From Urechidicola vernalis (GTDB lineage: Bacteria; Bacteroidota; Bacteroidia; Flavobacteriales; Flavobacteriaceae), in NCBI RefSeq assembly GCF_031846385.1, contig NZ_JAVRHV010000009.1, positions 1 to 64,000 on the forward strand: 64,000 nt of DNA. The letters are read 5' to 3'. Positions 34,952-44,200 of this stretch are shown here, piece by piece. The stretch's first letter is position 1, and each line of letters starts with the position of its first letter. Below the pieces are notes generated by a model that saw only the letters and a list, made by a program, of their open reading frames with translations, made no database searches and had not been told where the DNA came from. A program made the translations under genes and the position numbers.

Positions 34952-34984
34952 AAAAAGCCTCAATGCAAATTGAGGCTTTTTTTT
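34952..34984 (+). terminator. Intrinsic terminator of icd
   Basis: AAAAGCCTCAAT pairs with ATTGAGGCTTTT (12 bp, loop GCAA), followed by eight T. The last T is also the first base of the murQ -7 box, so terminator and promoter abut. Confidence 0.93.
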
Positions 34985-34991
34985 ATCTTTG
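34984..34991 (+). promoter_or_regulatory. -7 promoter element of murQ, predicting a leaderless mRNA
   Basis: TATCTTTG matches TAnnTTTG; its last G is 6 bases before the A of the murQ ATG at 34997, the same spacing as in dapF and trmD. The region upstream is occupied by the icd terminator and no clear -33 TTG is seen at the usual distance. Confidence 0.6.
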
Positions 34992-34996
34992 AAAAT

Positions 34997-35812
34997 ATGA
35001 GTTTTACAAAAACAACAGAGCAATCATCACATTATAATCATCTTGAAAAAATGTCGGTTAATGAACTATTAACCAATATAAACCAAGAAGACATTACCGT
35101 TCCACAAGCAGTTTCTAAAATAATTCCACAAATTGAACAAATAGTTGAAATCATTGTTTCAAAACTTAAAATTGGAGGGCGACTATTTTATATTGGAGCA
35201 GGTACTAGTGGCCGCTTAGGAATATTAGATGCTTCTGAATGTCCACCTACTTTTGGCGTATCACATGAACTCGTTCAAGGACTCATTGCTGGAGGAGATA
35301 CAGCGATTAGAAAAGCCGTTGAAAACGCCGAGGACTCTACTACCCAGGGATGGATAGATCTAAATGAAAAAAACATTAATAAAAATGATGTCGTTATTGG
35401 AATTGCCGCTTCTGGAACAACTCCATATGTAATATCAACATTAAAAAAATGTAACAAAGAAGGTATTATTACAGGAAGTATAACAATGAATGAAGGAAGT
35501 CCTTTAGCAATTGTTCCAAAATTTCCGATTGTTTGTGTTGTTGGTCCTGAATTTGTAACTGGAAGTTCTCGCATGAAAGCGGGAACTGCTCAGAAATTAA
35601 TTCTAAATATGATTTCTACTGCAACAATGATCAAATTAGGAAAAGTAGTTGGAAATAAAATGGTAGATATGCAACTATCAAATGAAAAACTAGTGAACAG
35701 AGGGACGGAAATGATAATGGATGAATTAAAAATCGAAGCCTCGATTGCTAATGAATTACTATTAAAATACGGAAGTGTTCGTAACGCAATAAACAACTAC
35801 AATGTCAAATAA
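34997..35812 (+). CDS. murQ: N-acetylmuramic acid 6-phosphate etherase
   Basis: A 271-residue SIS-domain enzyme that removes the lactyl ether from MurNAc-6-phosphate during peptidoglycan recycling. GGRLFYIGAGTSGRLGILDASECPPTFG contains the sugar-phosphate loop and the catalytic Glu of ASEC; FVTGSSRMKAGTAQKLILNMISTATMI is the second signature. The start at 34997 (MSFTKTTEQSSHYNHL) is preferred over an in-frame upstream codon lying within the icd terminator. Slightly shorter than the typical 300 residues. It overlaps the next small gene by 11 bases. No anhydro-MurNAc kinase gene lies in the window. Confidence 0.95.
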   Translation: MSFTKTTEQSSHYNHLEKMSVNELLTNINQEDITVPQAVSKIIPQIEQIVEIIVSKLKIGGRLFYIGAGTSGRLGILDASECPPTFGVSHELVQGLIAGGDTAIRKAVENAEDSTTQGWIDLNEKNINKNDVVIGIAASGTTPYVISTLKKCNKEGIITGSITMNEGSPLAIVPKFPIVCVVGPEFVTGSSRMKAGTAQKLILNMISTATMIKLGKVVGNKMVDMQLSNEKLVNRGTEMIMDELKIEASIANELLLKYGSVRNAINNYNVK

Positions 35813-36020
35813 AAAAGAAATAATAGTAACTGGAATCAAATATTTAGCAATTACTTTACCGCTGATGTTTTTTGGACCATTTGTCTTAACTATTGGTTTT
35901 AGAGCTGCAAATGAAGGCAATTATCTTTTCACCGGAATTGGTATTATTATTTGTTTGGTAGCAATCGTTCTTGGTTTTATTGGAGTTAGGACAATATTAA
36001 AAGGCCTGTTCGCCAAATAA
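35802..36020 (+). CDS. Small two-helix membrane protein
   Basis: A 72-residue protein with two predicted membrane helices, about 13-33 (YLAITLPLMFFGPFVLTIGF) and 43-63 (FTGIGIIICLVAIVLGFIGV). It is of a kind conserved in Flavobacteria and may correspond to the DUF6095 group, but that identification is from memory. It overlaps murQ by 11 bases and the next gene as TAATG, so it is clearly expressed with them. Function unknown. Confidence 0.8.
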   Translation: MSNKKEIIVTGIKYLAITLPLMFFGPFVLTIGFRAANEGNYLFTGIGIIICLVAIVLGFIGVRTILKGLFAK

Positions 36021-37072
36021 TGAGTGGAAAAACGTTTTTATACAAACTTAAACATTGGGAGTATTGGCCATCATACATGTTCTACCTACCTAATATTCCT
36101 TATGCATGCTATTTGGCTGTAAAAGCTAAAAGCCCTGTTTTTTATAGTGCCGTAAACCCTGGGATTTATAATTCAGGTAACGGAATGGAATCTAAATTTG
36201 ATACAATTAAAATGATTCCTGAACGTCTAAGACCAAAAACTGTCCTAATATGCGAAGGAGAACCAATAGAAACGGTTTTAGAAAAAATAAAACAAGAGCA
36301 CCTAAATTTTCCTCTTATTGCAAAACCAGATATTGGTTTTAGAGGTCTTCTCGTAAAAAAAATAAATTCAAGAGAAGAATTAGAGCAGTATCTTCTTAAA
36401 TATCCGATAAAAGTAATTATTCAAGAATTCATAGATCTTCCAAATGAGTGTGGCATTTTTTATTATAGAATACCGGACGAACAAAAAGGACATATAACTT
36501 CCATTACTTTTAAGGAGTTTTTAACCGTTACAGGTACCGGAAAAAAAAGTATTGAAGAGTTAATTACAGAAGACAAAAGAGCCCGATTGTATTTAAATCT
36601 TTTACAAGAATTACATGGAAATACTTTACATTCGATTTTAAAAAATGGAGAAAAATTTATATTAAACACCATCGGAAACCATTGTAAAGGGACTCGATTT
36701 ATAAATGGAAATGATTTTATATCCAAAGAACTCGAGGAGTCATTTGATAGTTTAAATAAAAAAATTGATGGCTGGTATTACGGTCGCATTGATATTAAAT
36801 ACAACCAATTTGATGATTTATTAAATGGAGAGAACTATAAAATTTTAGAAATCAACGGTATTATTTCAGAACCAACTCATATTTATGACGCATCGACTCA
36901 CTCCTATTTTAAAGCGGTAAAATCCATTGCTACACATTGGAAAACCATTTATAAAATTGCAAAGACAAATCATTTCATCTTACATTTCCCTTATACCAAA
37001 ACAAGTTCATTTCTAAAAGACTTAGTAAATCTTAAACGATATACAAAAAGATTACATTCATTGACTCGCTAA
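36020..37072 (+). CDS. ATP-grasp protein, D-Ala-D-Ala ligase-like
   Basis: A 350-residue protein with an ATP-grasp core: FPLIAKPDIGFRGLLVKKINSREELEQYL for the nucleotide-binding lysine strand, IIQEFIDLPNECGIFYYRIP, and YYGRIDIKYNQFDDLLNGENYKILEINGI, in which the acidic and Asn metal ligands (D-I-K and E-I-N) are visible. The N-terminal ~90 residues resemble no known substrate domain. Homologues are often labelled D-alanine-D-alanine ligase-like, but the substrate is unknown and a peptide or amino-acid ligase is equally possible. Cotranscribed with murQ. Its 3' end overlaps the convergent DinB gene by 15 bases. Confidence 0.82.
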   Translation: MSGKTFLYKLKHWEYWPSYMFYLPNIPYACYLAVKAKSPVFYSAVNPGIYNSGNGMESKFDTIKMIPERLRPKTVLICEGEPIETVLEKIKQEHLNFPLIAKPDIGFRGLLVKKINSREELEQYLLKYPIKVIIQEFIDLPNECGIFYYRIPDEQKGHITSITFKEFLTVTGTGKKSIEELITEDKRARLYLNLLQELHGNTLHSILKNGEKFILNTIGNHCKGTRFINGNDFISKELEESFDSLNKKIDGWYYGRIDIKYNQFDDLLNGENYKILEINGIISEPTHIYDASTHSYFKAVKSIATHWKTIYKIAKTNHFILHFPYTKTSSFLKDLVNLKRYTKRLHSLTR

Positions 37073-37558
37073 AGACTTTTCTTTTGGAGTTGTTGGATTA
37101 AAACCAAAATCTTCATCGGGAATCTGAATGCCAAGTTGTGAAATAATATACCCTAAACTAGCAAAATGATGAATGGCATGACTATGCGTCTGAATTAACA
37201 AACCCCCTAATGTATACGTTTGCTCTACTTTTCCAAGCCCAAGATCATCAATAACAGTTATAAATTGGTCAAGATCTGCAGATTTCAATTCTGCTAATTT
37301 TTCCAAAATTTGATTAAAATAGATGATTCCTTCTGCAGTATCCAATTCTACAATTTCATTTCTCTTACGCGCGGTTAAATCAACTTTTAAGTTTGGCAAA
37401 CCCTCACAAACACAATCAAATACATCCAAAATGTGACGCATATGTCGGCCTATACTAGAATAATATGGAGCGATTGATGTATTGGAGTATTGTTCGTTAG
37501 AAATTGAGTTTAATAATTTCACACCTCTGTGCAAATTCATTTCAATCGCTGAAATCAT
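37058..37558 (-). CDS. DinB family protein
   Basis: A 166-residue cytoplasmic DinB/YfiT-like helical bundle. IGRHMRHILDVFD near residue 40 and TLGGLLIQTHSHAIHHFASLGYI near 120-140 supply the His ligands of the three-His metal site. Activity is unknown; relatives include bacillithiol and mycothiol transferases and proteins of unknown function. Unlike the DinB-like protein of the efflux operon it has no signal peptide. It stands alone, divergent from the T9SS adhesin gene. Confidence 0.88.
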   Translation of the reverse strand: MISAIEMNLHRGVKLLNSISNEQYSNTSIAPYYSSIGRHMRHILDVFDCVCEGLPNLKVDLTARKRNEIVELDTAEGIIYFNQILEKLAELKSADLDQFITVIDDLGLGKVEQTYTLGGLLIQTHSHAIHHFASLGYIISQLGIQIPDEDFGFNPTTPKEKSLASQ

Positions 37559-37752
37559 AAAATATTTTTTGGCTGGTTCAATGTTAGATGTAAATATAAT
37601 AATTATTTACAGTTAAATCTATCTCTTAAAATTATTCATTTTATTTAATTTCTTCCTTGATAAATTATCAAACTCTAAAATAAACAGTCAATGCCACTCT
37701 ATTGAAAAAATTGCGATTAAAATTCTTTACATTTACACAGATATTTTAATGT

Positions 37753-40700
37753 GTGGGATCTAAAATTAATTTCTTTTTTCTATTTGTAATAATTTGGCTT
37801 TTTAGCATTCCTATTAAGGCTCAACTTAACATACCACCTAATTTATATGCTACTGGAGATCAAGAGTACTGTCCTGGTCAGACTATAAATATTGCAACTG
37901 AATTTATTATCAACGATCCCGATGATGCAGGAATTGAAGCCTTATATGTTCAAATATCTAGTGGCTATGAGCAAAACAATGACATCTTAACTTTAACTGG
38001 CACACACCCAACAATAATCACACAATGGAATAATACAACTGGAAAGTTAAAATTATACGGAGTTTCAGGAGCAGATGTTCCATACCCTGAGTTAATTGCT
38101 GCCATTTTAGGTGTTCAGTTTTCTACAACTAATACGGAATCTGTAAACGATCGTGATTTTTCAATTACTATAGGAGATGCAAACTATTTACCTTTAACAG
38201 ATCATTTCTATGAATTTGTTCCTTCGCAAGGCATTACATGGACTAATGCACGTACAGAAGCGGCTTCTAGAACATACTTTGGTTTAAAAGGATATTTAGC
38301 AACCATTACATCTGCGGAAGAAGCACAATTATCTGGAGAACAAGCCTCTGGCGCAGGATGGATTGGCGGAAGTGATGCGCAAACTGAAGGCGTTTGGAAA
38401 TGGGTTACCGGCCCGGAAGCGGGAACTGTTTTTTGGAACGGTCTATCCAATGGCTCTACTCCAAATTATGCCAATTGGAATTACAACGAACCTAATCAGG
38501 CCGGAGACGAAGATTATGCGCATATCACTGCCCCTAATATAGGTAAACGAGGAGCCTGGAACGATTTAAGTAATACAGGTGCATCAACAGGAGATTATCA
38601 ACCCAAAGGATATATAGTTGAATATGGTGGGTCAACAGGCGACCCTATATTAAATATTTCAGCAAGTACTACTATAAGAATTCCAACAATAACATCTACA
38701 ACTTCTAATGAAAGATGCGGAAATGGTATACTTAACCTAGAGGCAACCGCAGATTTCGGAACAATTCATTGGCATGATGCATCGACTGGGGGAAATTTGG
38801 TTGGAACTGGCACAATATTTACCACACCTGATATTGTAAATACAACTACTTATTATGTGTCTACTTCAATTGTTGGATGTACGACTGGAGAAAGAACTCC
38901 CGTTTACGCTACCATCTATGAAATACCGACTATTATACAAACATCCGGGTCTATTATTTGTCATAATGGCACCGGAGACATTTACGCAACCCCATCATCT
39001 GGTGGTATAATAAACTGGTTTGACTCTCCTACTGGCGGTGTTAGTTTAGGTACTGGAAATGCATTTACGACAGGACCACTTATATCTACAACTTATTTTT
39101 ACGCAGAGGTATCGACAAATAATTGTACCAACCCTATAAGAGAAACTGTTGAAGTTACTGTAAACTCACCAATAGCTCCTACTGGTAATCAAAATCAAAC
39201 ATTTTGTGAATTTGACAACCCAACTATTGCGTCCTTAACAGCTACAGGAAGCAATATTTTATGGTACGATGCCGCTACAGGTGGTAATTTATTATTAGCC
39301 TCTGACTTGCTCTTGGATGGCCAGTATTATTACGCATCTCAAAATGATGGTGTCTGCGAAAGTTTTGATCGATTGGAAGTTTCGGTTACGCTATTTGACA
39401 TGGTAACCCCAACTAACATTGCCCCTATAATTGAATGTGACAACACCTCATTCGGAACAGATTCCGATGGGATAATCCGTTTTAATTTAACTGAGAAAGC
39501 AATTGAACTATTGAACGGAAAAAATCCAAGTGATTTTTCTATAAGTTATTTTACCGACAATACTTATTCAAACCAAATTCCAGAAAACTCCACACCAATT
39601 AATGGAGATGATATTACCAGTTACTTTAACGATCCAAGTTTAAACGATTCTGATGGTGAGCAAACCATCTATGTGAAAGTTACCAACATAATTGACTCAA
39701 ATTGCTTTTCTGAGAATTTATTTAAGTTAAAAGTAAATTTATTACCATCTATAAACCCATCTCCATTTGTTCTAGAGCAATGTGATGACGATTTTGATGG
39801 ATTTAACACTTTTAATTTAACTGAGATTAATACTGAAATCATTACAAACATTACTACCGAAGTTTTTAGTTATTTCGAATCAAACATTGACGCTTTAAAT
39901 AATTCAAATGCAATTATAGACCCAATAAATTACACGAATGAAATTGCAAACATTGACAATTCTATTTGGGTTCGAGTTGAAAATGAAAACGGGTGTTTTA
40001 GAGTTTCTCAATTTGAATTAGTAGTAAAACCATCAGCAATTCCTGCTTCTTTTTTAGAAACATTTTACAATTGCGATGATGGGCAGGATACTAACGATGG
40101 CATAGCAACATTTGATTTTAGCAGTGTAACGGCTCAAATTGAAGCTATTTTCCCTGTAAATATTGATGTTCACTACTATCAAAATGAAGCAGATGCAACG
40201 AGTGAAATTAATGAAATAACAGATCCTTCTTCTTATCAAAATATCGACAGTCCAGGTATGCAAGAAATTTGGGTAAGAGCTGATAGTTCATTAGGAAATG
40301 ATTGTTTAGGAAACGGACATCATGTAACATTAATCGTTGAACCTTTGCCTCAATTCGAAGTTATAACTGAAGCCACAGTTTGCCTTAATTTACCTCCGAT
40401 AACATTAGAAACCTTAAATCCTTCCGGAGCATTTAACTACGAATGGACGGATGCCAATGGAGATTTAATTAGTACTGAACCGACTGCAATTGTGAATTCA
40501 AGTGGCGTGTATACTGTTATTGCAAGTTATACAACTTCGTCTGGCAATACTTGTATTTCTGACGCAAGAACGGTAACTGTTTCAGAATCTAATATTGCCT
40601 CAATATCCTATGAAGATGTAACAATTACTGACGATTCAGACAATAACACAGTTCATATTAATAACGAAAATGAAAATCTAGGAATAGGTGATTATGAATT

Positions 40701-41106
40701 TTCATTAGATGACGAATTTGGTCCGTATCAAGATGAGTCTACCTTTGAAATGGTTGCGCCTGGTATTCATACAATATATGTTAGAGATAAGAATAATTGC
40801 GGTATTGCAAGTTTAGAAATATCGGTTGTTGGTTTCCCTAAGTTCTTCACACCAAACTATGATGGTGTAAATGACACTTGGCAAATACTAGGAATAAATG
40901 AAAATTTTTACCCAACATCGCTTATTTACATTTACGATCGTTTTGGTAAAATTTTGGACAAAATTGATCCTAAAAGTGAAGGATGGGATGGTTTATATAA
41001 TGGTAAATTATTACCTTCAGACGATTATTGGTTCGGTGTTTTACTTATTGATAAAGACGGTAATACCAGAGAGCGAAAAGGTAATTTCAGTATGATAAGG
41101 CGTTAA
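37753..41106 (+). CDS. T9SS type B protein with C-type lectin domain
   Basis: A 1117-residue secreted protein. Signal peptide (FFLFVIIWLFSIPIKAQ), a cadherin-like region about 20-140, then a C-type lectin domain at about 150-297 (HFYEFVPSQGITWTNARTEA...GYLATITSAEEAQL...GWIGGSDAQTEGVWKW...WNYNEPNQ). Several Ig-like CHU_C-type repeats follow, with the WYDAATGG / WFDSPTGG pattern. The last ~90 residues (FPKFFTPNYDGVNDTWQI...DDYWFGVLLIDKDGN...) are a type B sorting domain, known from gliding-associated proteins. It starts at a GTG; an in-frame TAA lies two codons upstream. Probably binds glycans on the cell surface. Its C-terminus is shared with the next gene. Confidence 0.93.
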   Translation: MGSKINFFFLFVIIWLFSIPIKAQLNIPPNLYATGDQEYCPGQTINIATEFIINDPDDAGIEALYVQISSGYEQNNDILTLTGTHPTIITQWNNTTGKLKLYGVSGADVPYPELIAAILGVQFSTTNTESVNDRDFSITIGDANYLPLTDHFYEFVPSQGITWTNARTEAASRTYFGLKGYLATITSAEEAQLSGEQASGAGWIGGSDAQTEGVWKWVTGPEAGTVFWNGLSNGSTPNYANWNYNEPNQAGDEDYAHITAPNIGKRGAWNDLSNTGASTGDYQPKGYIVEYGGSTGDPILNISASTTIRIPTITSTTSNERCGNGILNLEATADFGTIHWHDASTGGNLVGTGTIFTTPDIVNTTTYYVSTSIVGCTTGERTPVYATIYEIPTIIQTSGSIICHNGTGDIYATPSSGGIINWFDSPTGGVSLGTGNAFTTGPLISTTYFYAEVSTNNCTNPIRETVEVTVNSPIAPTGNQNQTFCEFDNPTIASLTATGSNILWYDAATGGNLLLASDLLLDGQYYYASQNDGVCESFDRLEVSVTLFDMVTPTNIAPIIECDNTSFGTDSDGIIRFNLTEKAIELLNGKNPSDFSISYFTDNTYSNQIPENSTPINGDDITSYFNDPSLNDSDGEQTIYVKVTNIIDSNCFSENLFKLKVNLLPSINPSPFVLEQCDDDFDGFNTFNLTEINTEIITNITTEVFSYFESNIDALNNSNAIIDPINYTNEIANIDNSIWVRVENENGCFRVSQFELVVKPSAIPASFLETFYNCDDGQDTNDGIATFDFSSVTAQIEAIFPVNIDVHYYQNEADATSEINEITDPSSYQNIDSPGMQEIWVRADSSLGNDCLGNGHHVTLIVEPLPQFEVITEATVCLNLPPITLETLNPSGAFNYEWTDANGDLISTEPTAIVNSSGVYTVIASYTTSSGNTCISDARTVTVSESNIASISYEDVTITDDSDNNTVHINNENENLGIGDYEFSLDDEFGPYQDESTFEMVAPGIHTIYVRDKNNCGIASLEISVVGFPKFFTPNYDGVNDTWQILGINENFYPTSLIYIYDRFGKILDKIDPKSEGWDGLYNGKLLPSDDYWFGVLLIDKDGNTRERKGNFSMIRR

Positions 41107-41143
41107 TTTTTTTTCGATATTTAAACGTTTGTTCCGTTAACTT

Positions 41144-41175
41144 GTCTAAATTTTATTTAGACTTCATTTTTAGTT
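41144..41175 (+). terminator. Probable terminator between the two T9SS adhesin genes
   Basis: A perfect 8-bp stem, GTCTAAAT (41144-41151) and ATTTAGAC (41155-41162), followed by a T-rich stretch. The stem is AT-rich, so strength is uncertain. The remaining ~110 bases before the next gene are AT-rich with no clear consensus -7 box. Confidence 0.6.
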
Positions 41176-41285
41176 TTTTCCAACAAAGTGAATTCAAAAA
41201 AATTGAAACAAAAAGAACATTTAAGAATTAAACTATAAACTGTAGTTTTAAATTACATTTTAATAGTTGTAGAAAAAAATATTTA

Positions 41286-44200
41286 ATGACCAGCACAAGG
41301 TTTACAGTTCTATTTTCAATTGTCTTTTTTTTAGTCGCATTTATTCAGGTAAATGGACAATTGAGTAAAACACATTATATCCCCCCCTTAACAAGTGCTG
41401 AATTTGGCAATGCCAATCCAGAAGATCAATACATTTATTTATCAACTCCCAGTGCAGCTAACATTACGTATACTATAATTCCTATTGGTGAACCAGCTAC
41501 AAACCACATTACAGGAATTGTATCAAACACCTCTCCTCAAGAAATTTATATTGGAAATGGTAGTTCACAACTTTTTATGCCCTCAAGTACCACGAGTACG
41601 GTTACCAATAACAAAGGATACATAGTAGAAGCCGAAGACGTAATCTACGTTTCTGTACGAATGGAAGCCGGCGGAGGTGCTCAAGCTGGCGCATTAGTCA
41701 GTAAAGGTTTAACAGCCCTAGGCACAACATTTAGAGTAGGAAGCTTTACAAATGAAAATGCTGGAACTAATTACTTAAATTTCGTTTCGGTAATGGCAAC
41801 TGAAGATAATACCGTTGTATCTTTTAGCGATTTACCAACTGGAATTTCAATAAAAAACTATACCGGAACAACACCAATTTCGATAACTCTAAATGAAGGT
41901 GAAAGTTATATTCTAGCAACAAATAGTTCTGAAAATTCTGTTAACCGGGATGGGCTTATTGGAACCCTTGTAACTTCTGACAAAAATATTGTTGTTAATT
42001 GCGGCTCTGCGAATGGAAGCTTTCATAATGGCGGAGGTAGAGATTATGGGATTGACCAAATAGTTGATTTATCTAAAGTTGGGAACGAATACATCTTTGT
42101 GCGCGGAGATGGTTCAGACAATTGGGAAAATGTATTAATCGTTGCCCATAGCGATAATACAACTATAAATATTAACGGAGTTTCTACCGGTATAACTCTA
42201 AATGCGGGTGACTATCATCTTATTGAAGGAAATGAGTACAATTCCTTAGGAAATATGTATGTAGAAACTTCAGAACCTGTATTTGCATATCAAGGACTTG
42301 GAGGAAGTGGAGAAGCAAACCAAGGAATGTTTTTTGTGCCTCCGCTAAGTTGCGAAACTAGAGGAAACCTAGACAATATTGCTCAAATAGAAAGTATTGG
42401 AAATACGATTTATTCTGGAGGATTATCAATTGTTACAAAAACAGGAGCAACAGTAACAATAAACAATAACCCCATTAGTAGTTATGCTTCTGTAGGGCCA
42501 AGCAGTGTTACTGGTAATTCAGATTACATCACATATAAAGTCTCTGGTTTGTCTGGCAATATTTCTGTTCAGAGCGATGATGAATTGTATTGTGCATATT
42601 ACAACTATAACGGGTTTGCTACGTCAGGTAGTTTTTATTCTGGATTCCCAACGCCACCTGAAATAAATTTTGATGCGGCTTTTGTTTCTTTAGGAATTTG
42701 CATACCTAACATTACACTTTCAGTAGCAAATGCCGCTAATTTTGACAGTTTTGAATGGTATTATGATGATGGAACTGGGTATGTAGCAACCGGAATTAAC
42801 ACCGTAGATTACACCCCAACTCAATCAGGAACGTACAAACTCATAGGCATACTCACTTGCTCAAATTTAACGCTTGAGTCTTTAGCAGTGCCTGTAAGTA
42901 TTTGCCCTGACGATATAGATAACGACGGAATCATAGATAATATTGATATGGACAATGACAATGATGGAATATTAAATTGTCAGGAATCTAATGGAGACCA
43001 AAACATCAACTTATCCAATATTAATGGTGGTTCCATTCCCATTGGTGGCTATACTTATACCGGAACTGTTACAACTATAGGTAACGCATCTTCTACTCCG
43101 TTTAAAGGAGCAACAGATGGCGGTTTTCTAAGTGAAATACCCAGTAAAAATGGCACTCCCACATCGAGCCTAAACTATGACCTAGTCTTTAATCAAAATT
43201 TAAATCTTAGGTTTGAACAAGCAACTTCAACTTCACTTGGTTCAGGACTTTTAACTAATGATGAAGAATTTGTGATTCAGGTGCCAAATACAAGAACTGT
43301 GACTTTATTAGATCCTGATGATCAACTATTAGTAGACACTAATTATGATGGTGTTTTTGAAACTGGAGTAACGCAAGTCTCATCCTTTGAAATACGCTTT
43401 AAATTAAAAGACGCTTCGTTGCCAATAGGCTCTGGGACGTTTTCTTTTTTAGCAGATAGCATTGATAGATTTAATTATACACATATAAATAATTCAGAAA
43501 CCTCAACAAACCAAGCGGCCTTTAAAATTACTGCTACTTGTGTAAAACTAGATTCTGACTCAGATGGAATTGAAGATAGTTTAGATTATGATAGCGATAA
43601 TGATGGCATAACAGATTTAATTGAAAACCAAGGTTTATTACTTAATTTAAGCAATACAGACATTGATAATAATGGTTTAGATGATGTATTCGATATAAAT
43701 GGAATTCCAATTGATTCTGATACAGATGGAGTTTTGGATTATTTGGATTTAGATAGTGACAATGACGGAATCTATGATATAGAAGAGTCTGTAGGCAACG
43801 CTTTAGATTCCGATTTTGACGGTGTCATTGATGGCTCCAACGCAACAACGGTAGGATCTAACGGTTTAGAAGACTCTTTAGAAACGTCTCCAGATAGTGG
43901 TATTATTAATTATACAGTTCTTGATACGGACACCGACACAATACTCAATTACCTAGATCTAGATAGTGATGGTGATAATTGTTTTGACACTTTTGAAGCA
44001 GGTTTTTCTGACGTAAATAACGATGGTCTATTAGGAGATGTTACGATAACAGTCAATACAAAAGGTATTGTAACAAGTGCTTCCAATGGTTACACTATAC
44101 CAAATGCAGATTATCTAATTTTTGCACCTATTTTAATTGAATTACAACCAATAAATACTGAAGTTTGTGAATTGTCAAATGCTATTATTACGATAAATTC

